Shown here: one piece after another, positions 8,829-19,895 of the stretch | Layout of the letters: the number at the start of each line of letters is the position of its first letter | Numbering within the stretch: the first letter of the stretch is position 1 | Assembly (NCBI GenBank): GCA_044351045.1 | Contig: JBILGM010000004.1 | Span: forward strand, 1 to 64,000 | Length of the DNA stretch: 64,000 bases | Reading direction: 5' to 3' | From: UBA6136 sp044351045 | GTDB lineage: Bacteria; Pseudomonadota; Gammaproteobacteria; Methylococcales; Methylococcaceae | Notes under the pieces: generated by a model | The model's database searches: none | What the model was told of the DNA's origin: nothing | What the model saw: only the letters and a program-made list of their open reading frames with translations | Position numbers and translations under genes: made by a program

Positions 8829-10037
8829 TTATTCAGCGTGTGAGTAAGATTGAATGAAATCGCGGATGCGGTGCGCGGCGTCGACGCACTCGTCGAGCGG
8901 AGCCACTAGCGCCATGCGGACATAACCCCGGCCGGGATTGACGCCGAAATAATCGCGTGACAGATAGCTGCCAGGCAGTACGGTCACGTTTTTATGGGCA
9001 TACAGCGCCTTGGCGAATTCCTGATCATCGCCGTGGATTCGGGGCCAGAGGTAGAAGCCGGCAGCCGGGATCGTGACCGGCAGTAACTCGCCCAGAATGT
9101 CGGTGACGGCGGCAAACTTCTGTCTATAGAGTTCGCGGTTGGCGACGACATGATCTTCATCCTGCCAGGCCGCCAGGCTGGCGAACTGCACCGGCACCGA
9201 GAGCGCCGCGCCGTGGTAGGTTCGGTAGAGCAGGAAGCGGGAGAGGATGGCCGCATCGCCCGCCACGAACCCGGAACGCAGCCCCGGTGCGTTGGAGCGC
9301 TTAGACAGGCTGTGAAACACGACGCAGCGCTTGAGTTCGGTATTGCCCATTTCCCAGGCCGTTTGCAGCAGTCCTGGCGGTGGGGCGGATTCGTCGTTGT
9401 AGAGTTCCGAGTAGCACTCGTCCGAGGCGATGATGAAGTCGAAACGTTCCGCCAGTTCGATGAGCTGGCGCTGGGTTGCTGCGGGCATCACGGCGCCGCT
9501 CGGGTTGCCGGGTGAGCAAATGTAGAGCAGCTGACATCGCGCCCAGATCTCGTCGGGCACATGATCGAAATCCGGCAGGAAGCCCGTTTGCTGGGTCGTG
9601 TTTAGGAAATATGGCTGGGCTCCCGCCAGCAAGGCGGCGCCTTCGTAGATCTGATAAAACGGATTGGGCATCAGCACCAGCGCACGCTGGCCGGGATCGA
9701 CCACCGCCTGTGCGAAGGCAAACAGCGCTTCCCGGGTGCCGTTGCAGGGCAGGATGTGACGCCCGGGATCGATGGCTGCGTTGGGTAGGTTAAAACGTCG
9801 GCCTAGCCACTGGGCGATGCCTTGCCGCAATTCTGGCAACCCTTTGGTGGCCGGATAGTGGGTCAGCGCCCCGAGATGGGCGGTCAGGGCTTCGCCGATC
9901 AAGGCTGGCGTCGGGTGTTTGGGTTCGCCGATGGAGAGGGCGATGGGCCTGAGATCGTCTGGCGGATGAATCCCGGATTTGAGCCTGGCCAGCTTCTCGA
10001 AGGGATACGGCTGGAGGGTGTCGAGCAGAGGATTCAT
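8829..10037 (-). CDS. dapC: Succinyldiaminopimelate transaminase
   Basis: A 402-residue PLP-dependent fold type I aminotransferase. The Schiff-base lysine is in SLSKRSNAPGLRSGF, with the cofactor motifs SPGNPSG and SDECYSELY before it. It should convert N-succinyl-2-amino-6-ketopimelate to N-succinyl-LL-diaminopimelate with glutamate as donor. The next enzyme gene, dapD, follows 4 bases later. Specificity is assigned from the PFEKLARL N-terminus typical of DapC and from the neighbour. Confidence 0.93.
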   Translation of the reverse strand: MNPLLDTLQPYPFEKLARLKSGIHPPDDLRPIALSIGEPKHPTPALIGEALTAHLGALTHYPATKGLPELRQGIAQWLGRRFNLPNAAIDPGRHILPCNGTREALFAFAQAVVDPGQRALVLMPNPFYQIYEGAALLAGAQPYFLNTTQQTGFLPDFDHVPDEIWARCQLLYICSPGNPSGAVMPAATQRQLIELAERFDFIIASDECYSELYNDESAPPPGLLQTAWEMGNTELKRCVVFHSLSKRSNAPGLRSGFVAGDAAILSRFLLYRTYHGAALSVPVQFASLAAWQDEDHVVANRELYRQKFAAVTDILGELLPVTIPAAGFYLWPRIHGDDQEFAKALYAHKNVTVLPGSYLSRDYFGVNPGRGYVRMALVAPLDECVDAAHRIRDFIQSYSHAE

Positions 10038-10177
10038 CTGGGGCCAGTCGGGTTTTGGGGCAGTCAGGCGAGCGCCGAATTATAGGGGAAAGCACCCGCA
10101 CGGGCCAATGAGCGAGCTGATCATGCGGCCCGGTTGTAGGGTTCGGCATGGCGAAAACACCCGGCTGTATTCGGCTG

Positions 10178-11887
<1,710 letters not shown>

Positions 11888-12018
11888 GATGGATGACGGA
11901 TGGGGTAACAATGGCGCGCATTGTAACGGGTTTGCCAGTCAGCCGGGGTAGGAGTAGGCGCTAGAAGGGACTTCGGTCAAGCGCTGGGTGGGTATTCCGG
12001 CGTGTATGATACGGACAC

Positions 12019-12450
12019 ATGTGGTTAGAAAAGAGTATTACCCTGAAGTCGCGCCCACGGGGGTTTCATCTGGTGACGGCTGAGCTTCTGGCCCAGTTGC
12101 CGGAGCTTGATCGCTTTCGGGTGGGTTTGGCGCATTTCTTCATTCAGCACACCTCGGCCTCACTGACGATCAACGAGAATGCCGATCCCGATGTGCGGCA
12201 CGATCTGGAAGTTCATCTGCGCCATCTGGTGCCGGACGGGGCAGGGCACTATGTGCATGTGCTGGAGGGGCCGGACGACATGCCTGCCCATGTCAAGGCG
12301 AGCCTGCTGGGCTCCAGTGTCAGCGTGCCCATGTCGAATGGCCGGTTGAGGCTGGGGGTCTGGCAGGGCATCTATCTCGGCGAGCACCGTGATCATGGTG
12401 GATCGCGTCAGGTCATCGTGACATTGCACGGCGAGCCGTTCGATGACTGA
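12019..12450 (+). CDS. yjbQ: YjbQ/UPF0047 family protein
   Basis: A 143-residue single-domain protein of the UPF0047 (secondary thiamine-phosphate synthase enzyme) family. Conserved His and Asp clusters are visible: FFIQHTSASLTINENAD, GPDDMPAHVKASLLG and GIYLGEHRDHGG. These form the presumed metal or phosphate site. The physiological role is not settled; weak thiamine-phosphate synthase activity is the basis of the family name. The gene is divergent from proS, and TATGAT at 12005-12010 could be its -10 box. Confidence 0.9.
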   Translation: MWLEKSITLKSRPRGFHLVTAELLAQLPELDRFRVGLAHFFIQHTSASLTINENADPDVRHDLEVHLRHLVPDGAGHYVHVLEGPDDMPAHVKASLLGSSVSVPMSNGRLRLGVWQGIYLGEHRDHGGSRQVIVTLHGEPFDD

Positions 12451-12508
12451 ATCATTTTCACGGGAGCCTCATGAATTTAACCCCTCAACACAGTGATAGG
12501 AGCTCAAC

Positions 12509-12976
12509 ATGAAAACACTGATGTCCCTGATTTTGTTACTTGGCAGTTTCTTGCCGCTGGTTGTTGTCGCCGCTGCGCCAAAGAATGAAAAGCCGCCCGT
12601 CGAGATGACGGTCTATCGCAGCCCGACCTGCGGTTGTTGCGGCAAGTGGCTGGAGCACATGAAGCAGGATGGCTTTGTGGTGAAGGATATTCAGACCGAA
12701 GACATGGATGCCATCAAGCGCCAGCATGGGGTGCCGGACAATCTCAAGTCGTGCCATACCGCGCTGGTCGGTGGCTATGTGGTCGAGGGCCATGTGCCGG
12801 CGAGCGACATCCGCTCGTTGCTGGAGAAAAAGCCCGCCGTTGTCGGCGTCGGCGTGCCGGGGATGCCCGCCGGTACTCCAGGCATGGAGATGGGCGGCAG
12901 GAAAGATCCATACGCCGTGGTCCAGTTTGACAAGAACGGGCAGGCGACGGTTTTTCATGATTATTCGGGCCAGTGA
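12509..12976 (+). CDS. DUF411 metal-binding exported protein
   Basis: A 155-residue protein with a signal peptide (LMSLILLLGSFLPLVVVAAA) followed by the DUF411 core: YRSPTCGCCGKWLEHMKQ with a CGCC site, then SCHTALVGGYVVEGHVPA with conserved Cys and His. Members are periplasmic and often linked with copper handling. A Met-rich stretch (GMPAGTPGMEMGG, about residues 112-125) may add soft-metal ligands. Good ribosome binding site (AGGAGCTCAAC) before the ATG. Copper is an inference from the family. Confidence 0.88.
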   Translation: MKTLMSLILLLGSFLPLVVVAAAPKNEKPPVEMTVYRSPTCGCCGKWLEHMKQDGFVVKDIQTEDMDAIKRQHGVPDNLKSCHTALVGGYVVEGHVPASDIRSLLEKKPAVVGVGVPGMPAGTPGMEMGGRKDPYAVVQFDKNGQATVFHDYSGQ

Positions 12977-13021
12977 TTCATGCGGGTCATGCCTCCTTTT
13001 TGCCTCTCGGAGATCTGAACC

Positions 13022-14011
13022 ATGCTGCTAGCCGGTGATGTAGGCGGTACCAAGACTATTCTTGCCCAGTATGAGAAAAGTACCGAGGGGTTGGAGCGGG
13101 TGCGCGAGCGGCTGTTTCCCAGCGCCGACTATGCATCGCTGGACGAGATCGTCGCGGAATTTCTGAGCGATCAAAGTGTGCCGCTGGAGGCGGCCTGTTT
13201 TGGGGTAGCGGGTCCGGTGTTTGATGGCGCCTCCCGCATCACCAATCTGCCTTGGGTAATCGAAGAACGCTCGCTGGTGGTCACAACCGGTGTGCAGCGC
13301 GTCAAGCTGCTCAATGATCTGCAGGCAATGTCGCTAGGGCTGCTGCGGCTGGGGCCGGAAGAATGGTTGGAACTGAATCCCAACGCCGAGCCCGCCACCG
13401 GCAACCGCGCCGTGATTGCCGCCGGTACCGGCCTGGGTGAGGCGATCCTTTATTGGGATGGCATGAATTACCACCCGCTGGCGACCGAGGGCGGGCACAC
13501 CGATTTTGCGCCCAACGATGAACTGGAAGAGGGGCTATTGCGGCACCTTCGGGCCAGGTTCGGGGGGCATGTCAGCTATGAGCGCATCCTGTCCGGCACC
13601 GGCATTGCCTGCCTGTACGAGTACCTGCGGGAGATCGATCATCGTCCCGAATCGCCCGAGTTGGCCAGGGTGCTGAAGGCCACCGATGACCCGGCGCGGG
13701 AAATTAGCTTCCATGCGCTAGAGCATCAAGATCCGCTGGCGCGCGAGACGCTCCGCCGTTTTGCCCGGATCTACGGTGCCGAAGCGGGTAATCTGGTGCT
13801 CAAGTGTCTGTCGCGCGGTGGCGTCCTGATTGGCGGCGGCATTGCGCCCAAGATTCTCAACGCCCTGGTCGAGGATGGTCAGTTCATGGAAGGCTTCTGT
13901 GCCAAGGGTCGCTTCGCCGAATTTCTGCGTCACATCCCTGTGCGCGTCGCCCTTAATCCCAATACCGCCTTGCTGGGTGCGGCGGATTATGCGGCGCGGT
14001 GTTTGTTGTAA
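13022..14011 (+). CDS. glk: Glucokinase
   Basis: A 329-residue ROK-unrelated, Glk-type sugar kinase. It begins with the phosphate-binding loop LLAGDVGGTKT, has GVAGPV, the sugar-binding NDLQAMSLGL with catalytic Asp, and the adenosine motif IAAGTGLGEAIL; EGGHTDFAP is the sugar-ring contact. It phosphorylates glucose with ATP. In a methylotroph it would serve glycogen or sucrose turnover rather than growth on sugar (inference). The length is typical. Confidence 0.93.
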   Translation: MLLAGDVGGTKTILAQYEKSTEGLERVRERLFPSADYASLDEIVAEFLSDQSVPLEAACFGVAGPVFDGASRITNLPWVIEERSLVVTTGVQRVKLLNDLQAMSLGLLRLGPEEWLELNPNAEPATGNRAVIAAGTGLGEAILYWDGMNYHPLATEGGHTDFAPNDELEEGLLRHLRARFGGHVSYERILSGTGIACLYEYLREIDHRPESPELARVLKATDDPAREISFHALEHQDPLARETLRRFARIYGAEAGNLVLKCLSRGGVLIGGGIAPKILNALVEDGQFMEGFCAKGRFAEFLRHIPVRVALNPNTALLGAADYAARCLL

Positions 14012-14034
14012 CCGGCGGGTTACCACCACAGGAG

Positions 14035-14271
14035 ATGATATGTAGGCAATATTTTCATTCTATGAGGCAAAGGCCAGATCGTCGGGAAATTAAGCTTGAG
14101 TGGGTAAAGTGGGCGGTTGATCACCCGATTAAATAGACGCGCCAGGAAGATGGTCGCATTCGCCTTTGGGGCTTGATTGAGCAGGCAGACGGTAGATATC
14201 TCCGCGTCGTTCTGTTGTCTGACGGGGAGACAGTTCACAACGCATTTTTCGATAGGTCATTCAGTCTGTGA
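14035..14271 (+). pseudogene. DUF4258 gene interrupted by an amber codon
   Basis: Starting from ATG at 14035 behind AGGAG, the frame reads MICRQYFHSMRQRPDRREIK, LEWVKWAVDHPIK, a TAG at 14134-14136, then TRQEDGRIRLWGLIEQADGR and YLRVVLLSDGETVHNAFFDR ahead of TGA at 14269. Both halves match the DUF4258 family in the same frame, so one codon (probably CAG to TAG) is the only lesion. Its stop overlaps the GTG start of the DUF2283 gene. DUF4258-DUF2283 pairs are a common toxin-antitoxin-like arrangement, so the putative toxin is inactivated here unless the amber codon is read through. Confidence 0.78.
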
Positions 14272-14465
14272 AAATAAAATCCTTCCAGGATACCGACACG
14301 CTGTATATCGAACTGCGTCAAGTGGTGGTAACTGAAACCCGAGATCTTGATGAAAACATGCTCGTTGACCTCAATGTCGACGGACAAGTTTGTGGGATCA
14401 CGATAGAGCATGCCAAGGAGAAGGCTGAGATTCCGAGGTTTTCATTCGAACAAATCGCTGCATGA
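14268..14465 (+). CDS. DUF2283 domain protein (likely antitoxin-like partner)
   Basis: A 65-residue protein of the DUF2283 family: a short beta meander with DTDTLYIELR, a DLNVDGQVCGITIEHA core and an acidic character. The GTG start overlaps the stop of the broken DUF4258 gene (GTGA), and its own stop overlaps pcm (ATGA), so it is translationally linked on both sides. It seems intact although its partner is not. Confidence 0.85.
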   Translation: MKIKSFQDTDTLYIELRQVVVTETRDLDENMLVDLNVDGQVCGITIEHAKEKAEIPRFSFEQIAA

Positions 14466-15136
14466 CTCCTGCAGAGGACGAACGAACCGCCCTGGTGGCA
14501 GACATTCTGACCGAAGTGCGGGCCACGGCGTCCTACACTGGCCGCGACCATCTCCATCCCTCCGTACTCAAGGCCATCAGGACAGTGCCCAGACACCGGT
14601 TCGTTGCGCCGGAACTGGAAACATCAGCCTACCTCGACGCACCGTTGTCCATCGGTCACGGCCAGACTATCTCTCAACCCTACATCGTGGCGCTGATGAC
14701 TGACCTTGCCGAGGTGGGCGCCGACGCCAGGGTGCTTGAAATCGGCACGGGATCTGGTTACCAGGCGGCGGTGCTGGCCGAGATCGTGGACGAGGTGTAT
14801 TCCATCGAGCGGGTAGCCGCGCTGGCGAATTCGGCTGCCCGATGTCTCCAGGAACTGGGCTACAGTCACGTGCATGTGAGGGCGGGTGATGGTTATCAGG
14901 GCTGGCCGGAATACGCGCCGTATGATGCGATTCTGGTCACCGCCGCGGTGCCGGAGCCGCCCACTCCCTTGCTGGAACAGTTGAAGCCTGGGGGACATTT
15001 GGTCGTCCCCTTAGGTCGGCCGGGTACGAAACAGGAGCTCACGGTGATTACCCGGCAGGCGGACGGCGGTTTTGCCATCCGCGCCGCGCTGCCCGTGTCA
15101 TTCGTGCCGTTTTTGCGTGGGGAAACCGACCTCTAG
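14462..15136 (+). CDS. pcm: Protein-L-isoaspartate O-methyltransferase
   Basis: A 224-residue SAM-dependent methyltransferase that repairs isoaspartyl residues in aged proteins. It has the substrate region LDAPLSIGHGQTISQPYIVA, SAM motif I LEIGTGSGYQAAVLAE, YSIE as the acidic post-I motif and YDAILVTAAVPEPP. The length is normal. The ATG overlaps the DUF2283 stop by 4 bases. Confidence 0.95.
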   Translation: MTPAEDERTALVADILTEVRATASYTGRDHLHPSVLKAIRTVPRHRFVAPELETSAYLDAPLSIGHGQTISQPYIVALMTDLAEVGADARVLEIGTGSGYQAAVLAEIVDEVYSIERVAALANSAARCLQELGYSHVHVRAGDGYQGWPEYAPYDAILVTAAVPEPPTPLLEQLKPGGHLVVPLGRPGTKQELTVITRQADGGFAIRAALPVSFVPFLRGETDL

Positions 15137-15262
15137 GCTGGCGATGGCCCCCGCTTGGCGGGGCTGATGCCGGTGGTTCAAACGCTTTGCCAGTGCCGGG
15201 ATTGCGGGTGAATTCGGCTATAATCGCCGGCTTTAACATTACCCGCCATCGGAGTGGTTTGC

Positions 15263-16177
15263 GTGACTCCCCAACAACGCGATGTTTCCACCTTCCAGGG
15301 ATTGATCCTGGCACTGCAGGATTATTGGGCGGCTCAGGGTTGCGTGATTCTGCAGCCACTGGACCTCGAGGTCGGCGCCGGCACTTTTCATCCCGCCACA
15401 TTTCTTCGCTCCATCGGTCCAGAGCCATGGAACACGGCCTACGTTCAACCGTCACGCCGTCCCACCGACGGCCGCTATGGCGAGAATCCCAACCGGCTGC
15501 AGCACTACTACCAGTTCCAGGTCATCATGAAACCGTCGCCGGCGGATTTTCAGGATCTGTATCTGGGGTCGTTGCAAAACCTGGGCTTCGATCTCAAAGA
15601 GCATGACATCCGCTTTGTCGAGGATAACTGGGAGTCGCCGACGCTGGGGGCCTGGGGCTTGGGTTGGGAAGTCTGGCTGAATGGCATGGAAGTCACGCAG
15701 TTCACCTATTTTCAGCAGGTCGGCGGCATCGATTGCCGTCCGGTGAGCGGTGAGATCACCTATGGCCTGGAACGCATCGCCATGTATCTGCAGGCGAAGG
15801 AAAGTGTTTATGACCTGGTCTGGGCGCGCGGCCCGCAAGGTGAGGTCACCTATGGCGATGTCTATCACCAGAACGAGGTGGAGATGTCGGCCTACAATTT
15901 CGAACAGGCCGATACGGCTTTCCTGTTCGGCGCTTTCGACACCTACGAGCGTGAGTGCAAGCGGCTGATCGAGGCCGATTTGCCGCTGCCCGCTTACGAA
16001 ATGGTGTTGAAGGCGTCGCACTCATTCAATCTGCTCGATGCGCGCAAGGCGATTTCGGTCACCGAGCGGCAACGCTTCATACTGAGGGTTCGTGAGCTGG
16101 CGAAAGCCGTGGCCGAGGCCTACTACCAACGCCGGGAAAGTCTCGGCTTCCCGATGTTGAACCAGAAGGGCGCCTGA
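15263..16177 (+). CDS. glyQ: Glycyl-tRNA synthetase alpha subunit
   Basis: A subunit of about 304 residues of the tetrameric bacterial glycyl-tRNA synthetase carrying the class II active site. Typical blocks are TFQGLILALQDYWAAQGCVI, YVQPSRRPTDGRYGENPNR and LQHYYQFQVIMKP. Two GTG codons are possible starts; the second, at 15263, lies 8 bases after CGGAG and gives the usual N-terminus, so it is preferred over 15254. glyS follows after one base. Confidence 0.95.
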   Translation: MTPQQRDVSTFQGLILALQDYWAAQGCVILQPLDLEVGAGTFHPATFLRSIGPEPWNTAYVQPSRRPTDGRYGENPNRLQHYYQFQVIMKPSPADFQDLYLGSLQNLGFDLKEHDIRFVEDNWESPTLGAWGLGWEVWLNGMEVTQFTYFQQVGGIDCRPVSGEITYGLERIAMYLQAKESVYDLVWARGPQGEVTYGDVYHQNEVEMSAYNFEQADTAFLFGAFDTYERECKRLIEADLPLPAYEMVLKASHSFNLLDARKAISVTERQRFILRVRELAKAVAEAYYQRRESLGFPMLNQKGA

Positions 16178-16178
16178 C

Positions 16179-18254
16179 ATGACCGAAACCCGTGATGTCC
16201 TGTTTGAACTGGGCACCGAAGAATTACCCCCCAAATCCTTGCTAACGCTCAGCCGGGCGTTGCAAAGCCAGGTTGAAGCCGGGCTGATGAAGCTGGGCCT
16301 GACGTTTGCCGAAATCCGCCCCTATGCGACACCGCGCCGTCTGGCGCTGGTCATCAAGGCCTTGCAGATCTCACAGCCGGATCAGGAAATCGAGCGCCGG
16401 GGCCCCGCTGCCAGTGCGGCCTTCCAGCCGGATGGTTCACCCAGCAAGGCGCTGGAGGGTTTTCTGCGCAGCTGCAATGCGATGGCAGATCAACTGATGA
16501 CGCTGGAAACCGACAAGGGCGCCTGGGTAGCCGTCCGCCAGACGGTCAAGGGTGTGAACGCGGCGGACCTGCTGCCGGATATTTTTCGTCAGGCGCTGGC
16601 GGCTTTGCCGATCGCCAAGCGGATGCGCTGGGGTGACGGCACGGCTGAATTTGTGCGGCCGGTGCATTGGGTCGTGTTGCTGTTGGGCCATGACGTGATC
16701 GAGGCGGAGATTCTGGGGATTGACGCCGGGCGGGTTACCCGAGGCCATCGTTTCCATAGTGCCGGTGCCATTACACTCAATTCGCCGGATGAATACGCGG
16801 ACAAATTGTTCAATGAGGGGCGTGTAGTAGTCGACTTCGAGTCGCGCCGTCTGAAACTGCGGGCCTTGGCCGAGGAAGCTGCCGCCCGTGTCCATGGGTA
16901 TGCCGTCATCGATGCCGACCTGCTGGATGAGGTCACGGCGCTGGTCGAGTGGCCGGTGCCGGTTCTGGGGGCTATCGAGGCGCGCTATCTGGCGCTGCCG
17001 GCCGAGGTGCTCATCACTACCATCCAGAACAACCAGAAATATTTTCCGGTCAAGGATAGCGAGGGCCAACTGCTGCCACATTTCATCACCTTCAGCAATC
17101 TCGACAGCACCCGCCTCGATACGGTCCGCGAGGGTAACGAGCGTGTGGTGCGTCCGCGCTTGTCGGACGCGGAGTTCTTTTGGAATCTGGACCGCAAGCG
17201 AACGCTGGAAAGTCGGGTCGACGAGCTTGGGCAGGTCACTTTCCAGAAGGTGTTGGGCTCGTTGCTGGACAAGAATCAGCGCGTTCGGGCACTGGCGAAG
17301 GTCATTGCCGGCAAGCTGGGTCAGGACGGCGCGGCAGCCGACCGAGCCGCCATGCTGGCCAAGGCGGACTTGTTGACGACCATGGTCGGCGAATTCCCTG
17401 AGCTGCAGGGCACTATGGGCCGCTATTACGCGCTGGCCGAGGGCGAGCCCGCCGAAATTGCCGCCGCGATCGAGGAGCAGTATCTCCCCAAGGTATCGGG
17501 CGGACCTTTGCCCGCCACCAACACCGGCCTGATTCTGGCGCTGGCGGAAAAACTGGATACCCTGACCGGCATCTTCAGCGCCGGCCTCATTCCGACCGGT
17601 GACAAAGACCCCTATGCACTTCGCCGCGCCGCGCTGGGGGCGATTCGCCTGTTTATCGAGGCCGCTCTGGATCTCGATGTGCCGGAGTTGCTGGATATGG
17701 CTCTGGGTCAATTCAGTCATGACTTTGATGCGGTCAAGACGCGAGAGCTTGTGCATACCTTCATGCTGGAGCGGTTGCGCGGATATGCGCTGGACCGAGG
17801 CTATCGACCCGACGAGTTCGAGGCCGTTCTGGCGGTCTGGCCAGCCAGTCTGGTGGATTTCGAGCGACGACTGAAAGCGGTGCAGGAATTCCGGCGCTTG
17901 CCTGAGGCGGAAAGTCTGGCCGCCGCCAACAAGCGGATACGCAATATCCTCAGGAAATCCGAGGAAGAGGTTGTGGCCAATGTCGATGATGCGGTCCTCG
18001 TTGAGCCCGCCGAAAAGGCTTTGTTGGAGGCTGCCCGCGGGGCCCGGGAAAGCATTCTTCCGAGCCTGCAGCAGCGCGATTACACCGCCGCCCTGAGTCG
18101 CCTGGCACAACTGCGCGTGCCCGTCGATGGCTTCTTCGACGGCGTGATGGTGATGGCGGAGGATGTCGGCTTGCGCCGCAACCGTCTGGGTCTACTGGGG
18201 ATTATCGAAGGGTTGTTCCTCGACATCGCCGATATCTCCAAGCTGCAGAGCTGA
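16179..18254 (+). CDS. glyS: Glycyl-tRNA synthetase beta subunit
   Basis: A 691-residue beta subunit, needed for tRNA-Gly recognition. It begins with VLFELGTEELPPKSL, has HD-type central motifs and ends in a C-terminal anticodon-binding helical domain containing FFDGVMVMAEDVGLRRNRL. The length agrees with the family. It overlaps no gene and follows glyQ directly; gmhB and the acyltransferase gene continue the operon. Confidence 0.96.
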   Translation: MTETRDVLFELGTEELPPKSLLTLSRALQSQVEAGLMKLGLTFAEIRPYATPRRLALVIKALQISQPDQEIERRGPAASAAFQPDGSPSKALEGFLRSCNAMADQLMTLETDKGAWVAVRQTVKGVNAADLLPDIFRQALAALPIAKRMRWGDGTAEFVRPVHWVVLLLGHDVIEAEILGIDAGRVTRGHRFHSAGAITLNSPDEYADKLFNEGRVVVDFESRRLKLRALAEEAAARVHGYAVIDADLLDEVTALVEWPVPVLGAIEARYLALPAEVLITTIQNNQKYFPVKDSEGQLLPHFITFSNLDSTRLDTVREGNERVVRPRLSDAEFFWNLDRKRTLESRVDELGQVTFQKVLGSLLDKNQRVRALAKVIAGKLGQDGAAADRAAMLAKADLLTTMVGEFPELQGTMGRYYALAEGEPAEIAAAIEEQYLPKVSGGPLPATNTGLILALAEKLDTLTGIFSAGLIPTGDKDPYALRRAALGAIRLFIEAALDLDVPELLDMALGQFSHDFDAVKTRELVHTFMLERLRGYALDRGYRPDEFEAVLAVWPASLVDFERRLKAVQEFRRLPEAESLAAANKRIRNILRKSEEEVVANVDDAVLVEPAEKALLEAARGARESILPSLQQRDYTAALSRLAQLRVPVDGFFDGVMVMAEDVGLRRNRLGLLGIIEGLFLDIADISKLQS

Positions 18255-18270
18255 GCAGAGATTTAGCCGC

Positions 18271-18807
18271 ATGGACCGCTTTGTCATTCTCGACCGCGAT
18301 GGTGTCATCAATGAGGACTCCGATGCGTACATCAAGTCGCCGGAGGAGTGGATTCCGATTCCCGGCAGTCTGGAGGCGATCGAACTACTGACGCTGAAGG
18401 GTTATCGGATCGTCGTGCTGACCAATCAGTCAGGCATCGCTCGTGGCTATTTTGACGACGCCGTGCTGCAGAAGATTCATGACCGCATGCTGGCGGCGGT
18501 CGAATCGCGGGGTGGACGAATCGAGGCCATCTTTCATTGTCCGCATGGGCCGGAGGATTTCTGTGAATGCCGCAAGCCCAAGGCCGGGTTGTTTCGCGCC
18601 TTCGGTGAACGCTTTGCGGTCGATCTAAAGGGCATTCCGGCCGTAGGGGATGCCTATCGCGACATCGAGGCCGCGCGCTTGGTTGGGGCGACACCAATTC
18701 TGGTCGAAACCGGTAAGGGTGAGCGCACGCTGGCGCTGCATCCCAACCTGGATGTGCCGATCTGTTCCAACCTTTATGAAGCTGCCCAACATATCCTCCA
18801 TGGCTAG
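18271..18807 (+). CDS. gmhB: D-glycero-beta-D-manno-heptose 1,7-bisphosphate 7-phosphatase
   Basis: A 178-residue HAD-superfamily phosphatase. It has the nucleophile motif FVILDRDGVINEDSD, motif II VVLTNQSGIARG, the GmhB zinc-binding set of Cys and His (CPHGPEDFCECRKP) and motif IV VGDAYRDIEAA. It acts in ADP-heptose synthesis for the lipopolysaccharide core. Position between glyS and an acyltransferase gene is common in gammaproteobacteria. The start at 18271 gives the usual N-terminus. Confidence 0.93.
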   Translation: MDRFVILDRDGVINEDSDAYIKSPEEWIPIPGSLEAIELLTLKGYRIVVLTNQSGIARGYFDDAVLQKIHDRMLAAVESRGGRIEAIFHCPHGPEDFCECRKPKAGLFRAFGERFAVDLKGIPAVGDAYRDIEAARLVGATPILVETGKGERTLALHPNLDVPICSNLYEAAQHILHG

Positions 18808-19552
18808 TTTCGGTGTCACACTGCGCTCTGGCGTTTATCTGACCGGTCAGGTCCTGTCCACGCTTCTGCTCGGGCCGATCATGCTGCTGCTGACGCCCTT
18901 TTCGTTCGAATCGCGCTATGGAGCCGCCAAACTTTGGGTGCGGTTTAATCTATGGATGCTCGAGCATGTGTGTCATCTCACCTATCGCGTCGTCGGGCGT
19001 GAGCACATCCCCGAGGCTCAGGGGGGGCTGATTTTCTGCAAACACCAGTCGGCGTTTGAAACCATCGCCTTGCAAGCCATCTTTCCGCCCGTGGTCTTCA
19101 TTCTCAAGCAGGAACTGCTGCGGATTCCGGTCTGGGGCTGGGCCATGGCTACGCTGGAACCGATCGCGATCGACCGGCAGGCCAAGTCGCAAGCCTTGAA
19201 GCAAATACTGCGCGATGGGGTGGCCCGCATTCAGTCAGGGCGCTGGGTAGTGCTGTTTCCCGAAGGGACTCGTGTCGCGCCCGGCGAGAAGGGAAATTAT
19301 GGGTCCAGTGGCGGCATGCTGGCGCATCGTGCGCATTGCCCGGTGGTCCCCGTCGCCCACAATGCGGGTGAATATTGGGGCAAGAATGGGTTTTTGAAGT
19401 ATCCAGGCGTCATCGAAATGCACATTGGCCCGGCACTGGATGGAGTCGCACTCGGCGCGGCCGAACTCAATCGTCAGGCCGAAGACTGGATTGAGTCGAC
19501 CATGCGCCGCATCAGCGGACAGGGGCCTAATAGTGGGCGCGCCCGCGCCTGA
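18800..19552 (+). CDS. 1-acyl-sn-glycerol-3-phosphate acyltransferase (PlsC family)
   Basis: A 250-residue membrane-bound acyltransferase. A hydrophobic N-terminal segment (residues about 11-32) precedes the HX4D/E-type motif KHQSAFET, and FPEGTR with the following glycine-rich block completes the active site. It should acylate lysophosphatidate in phospholipid synthesis. The ATG at 18800 lies inside the end of gmhB (8-base overlap), so the two are coupled. Confidence 0.9.
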   Translation: MASFGVTLRSGVYLTGQVLSTLLLGPIMLLLTPFSFESRYGAAKLWVRFNLWMLEHVCHLTYRVVGREHIPEAQGGLIFCKHQSAFETIALQAIFPPVVFILKQELLRIPVWGWAMATLEPIAIDRQAKSQALKQILRDGVARIQSGRWVVLFPEGTRVAPGEKGNYGSSGGMLAHRAHCPVVPVAHNAGEYWGKNGFLKYPGVIEMHIGPALDGVALGAAELNRQAEDWIESTMRRISGQGPNSGRARA

Positions 19553-19728
19553 TTTTAATTCGATTAACCTAGTGTCACGCTGGGTAATTGGCCGTTTTCA
19601 TGGTTGCCCCCACCCCCTTAACGTTCTGTTAGTAAAGGCCAATTGTCCTCAATCCAGGAAAGTTCCCTGGCAAGAGGCAAAAAAGGCTAGACACCTCATG
19701 GGATTACTTTAAACTTCCCCTCGCACTT

Positions 19729-19741
19729 GGGAACCATTCCC
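19729..19741. promoter_or_regulatory. Inverted repeat GGGAA-CCA-TTCCC (site 1 of the methanol-region set)
   Basis: A perfect 13-bp dyad that extends to TTGGGAA-N3-TTCCCAA. A half-site TTCCC at 19715-19719 sits 22 bp away centre to centre, similar to the 21-bp tandem arrangement upstream of mxaF. It lies upstream of the hairpin leader and the pseudo-ATPase gene. The same pattern recurs at five other intergenic places in this region. Confidence 0.6.
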
Positions 19742-19869
19742 AAATGTTGATCGGGTGAATCGGAGGAGGAGAAGCCCAGCTGGGCAGCCAATAACAACAA
19801 TAAGCTCTGAAACGGTCGCAGCGGTCTCACGACTGTTGGCCATCTAAATAAAAAAATAAAAATAAAAAC

Positions 19870-19895
19870 GCCCGTGTTTCAGCGGGCATTTTTTT
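19870..19895 (+). terminator. Intrinsic terminator or attenuator hairpin
   Basis: GCCCG at 19870-19874 pairs with CGGGC at 19883-19887 around an 8-base loop, followed after one A by seven T (19889-19895). This is a compact rho-independent terminator on the plus strand. It stands upstream of a ribosome binding site and two open frames, so it could attenuate their transcription. Confidence 0.6.

Noticed and set aside
16437..18110. A 557-residue minus-strand open frame opposite glyS
   Set aside because: Antisense to an unmistakable glycyl-tRNA synthetase beta subunit and without recognisable domains.
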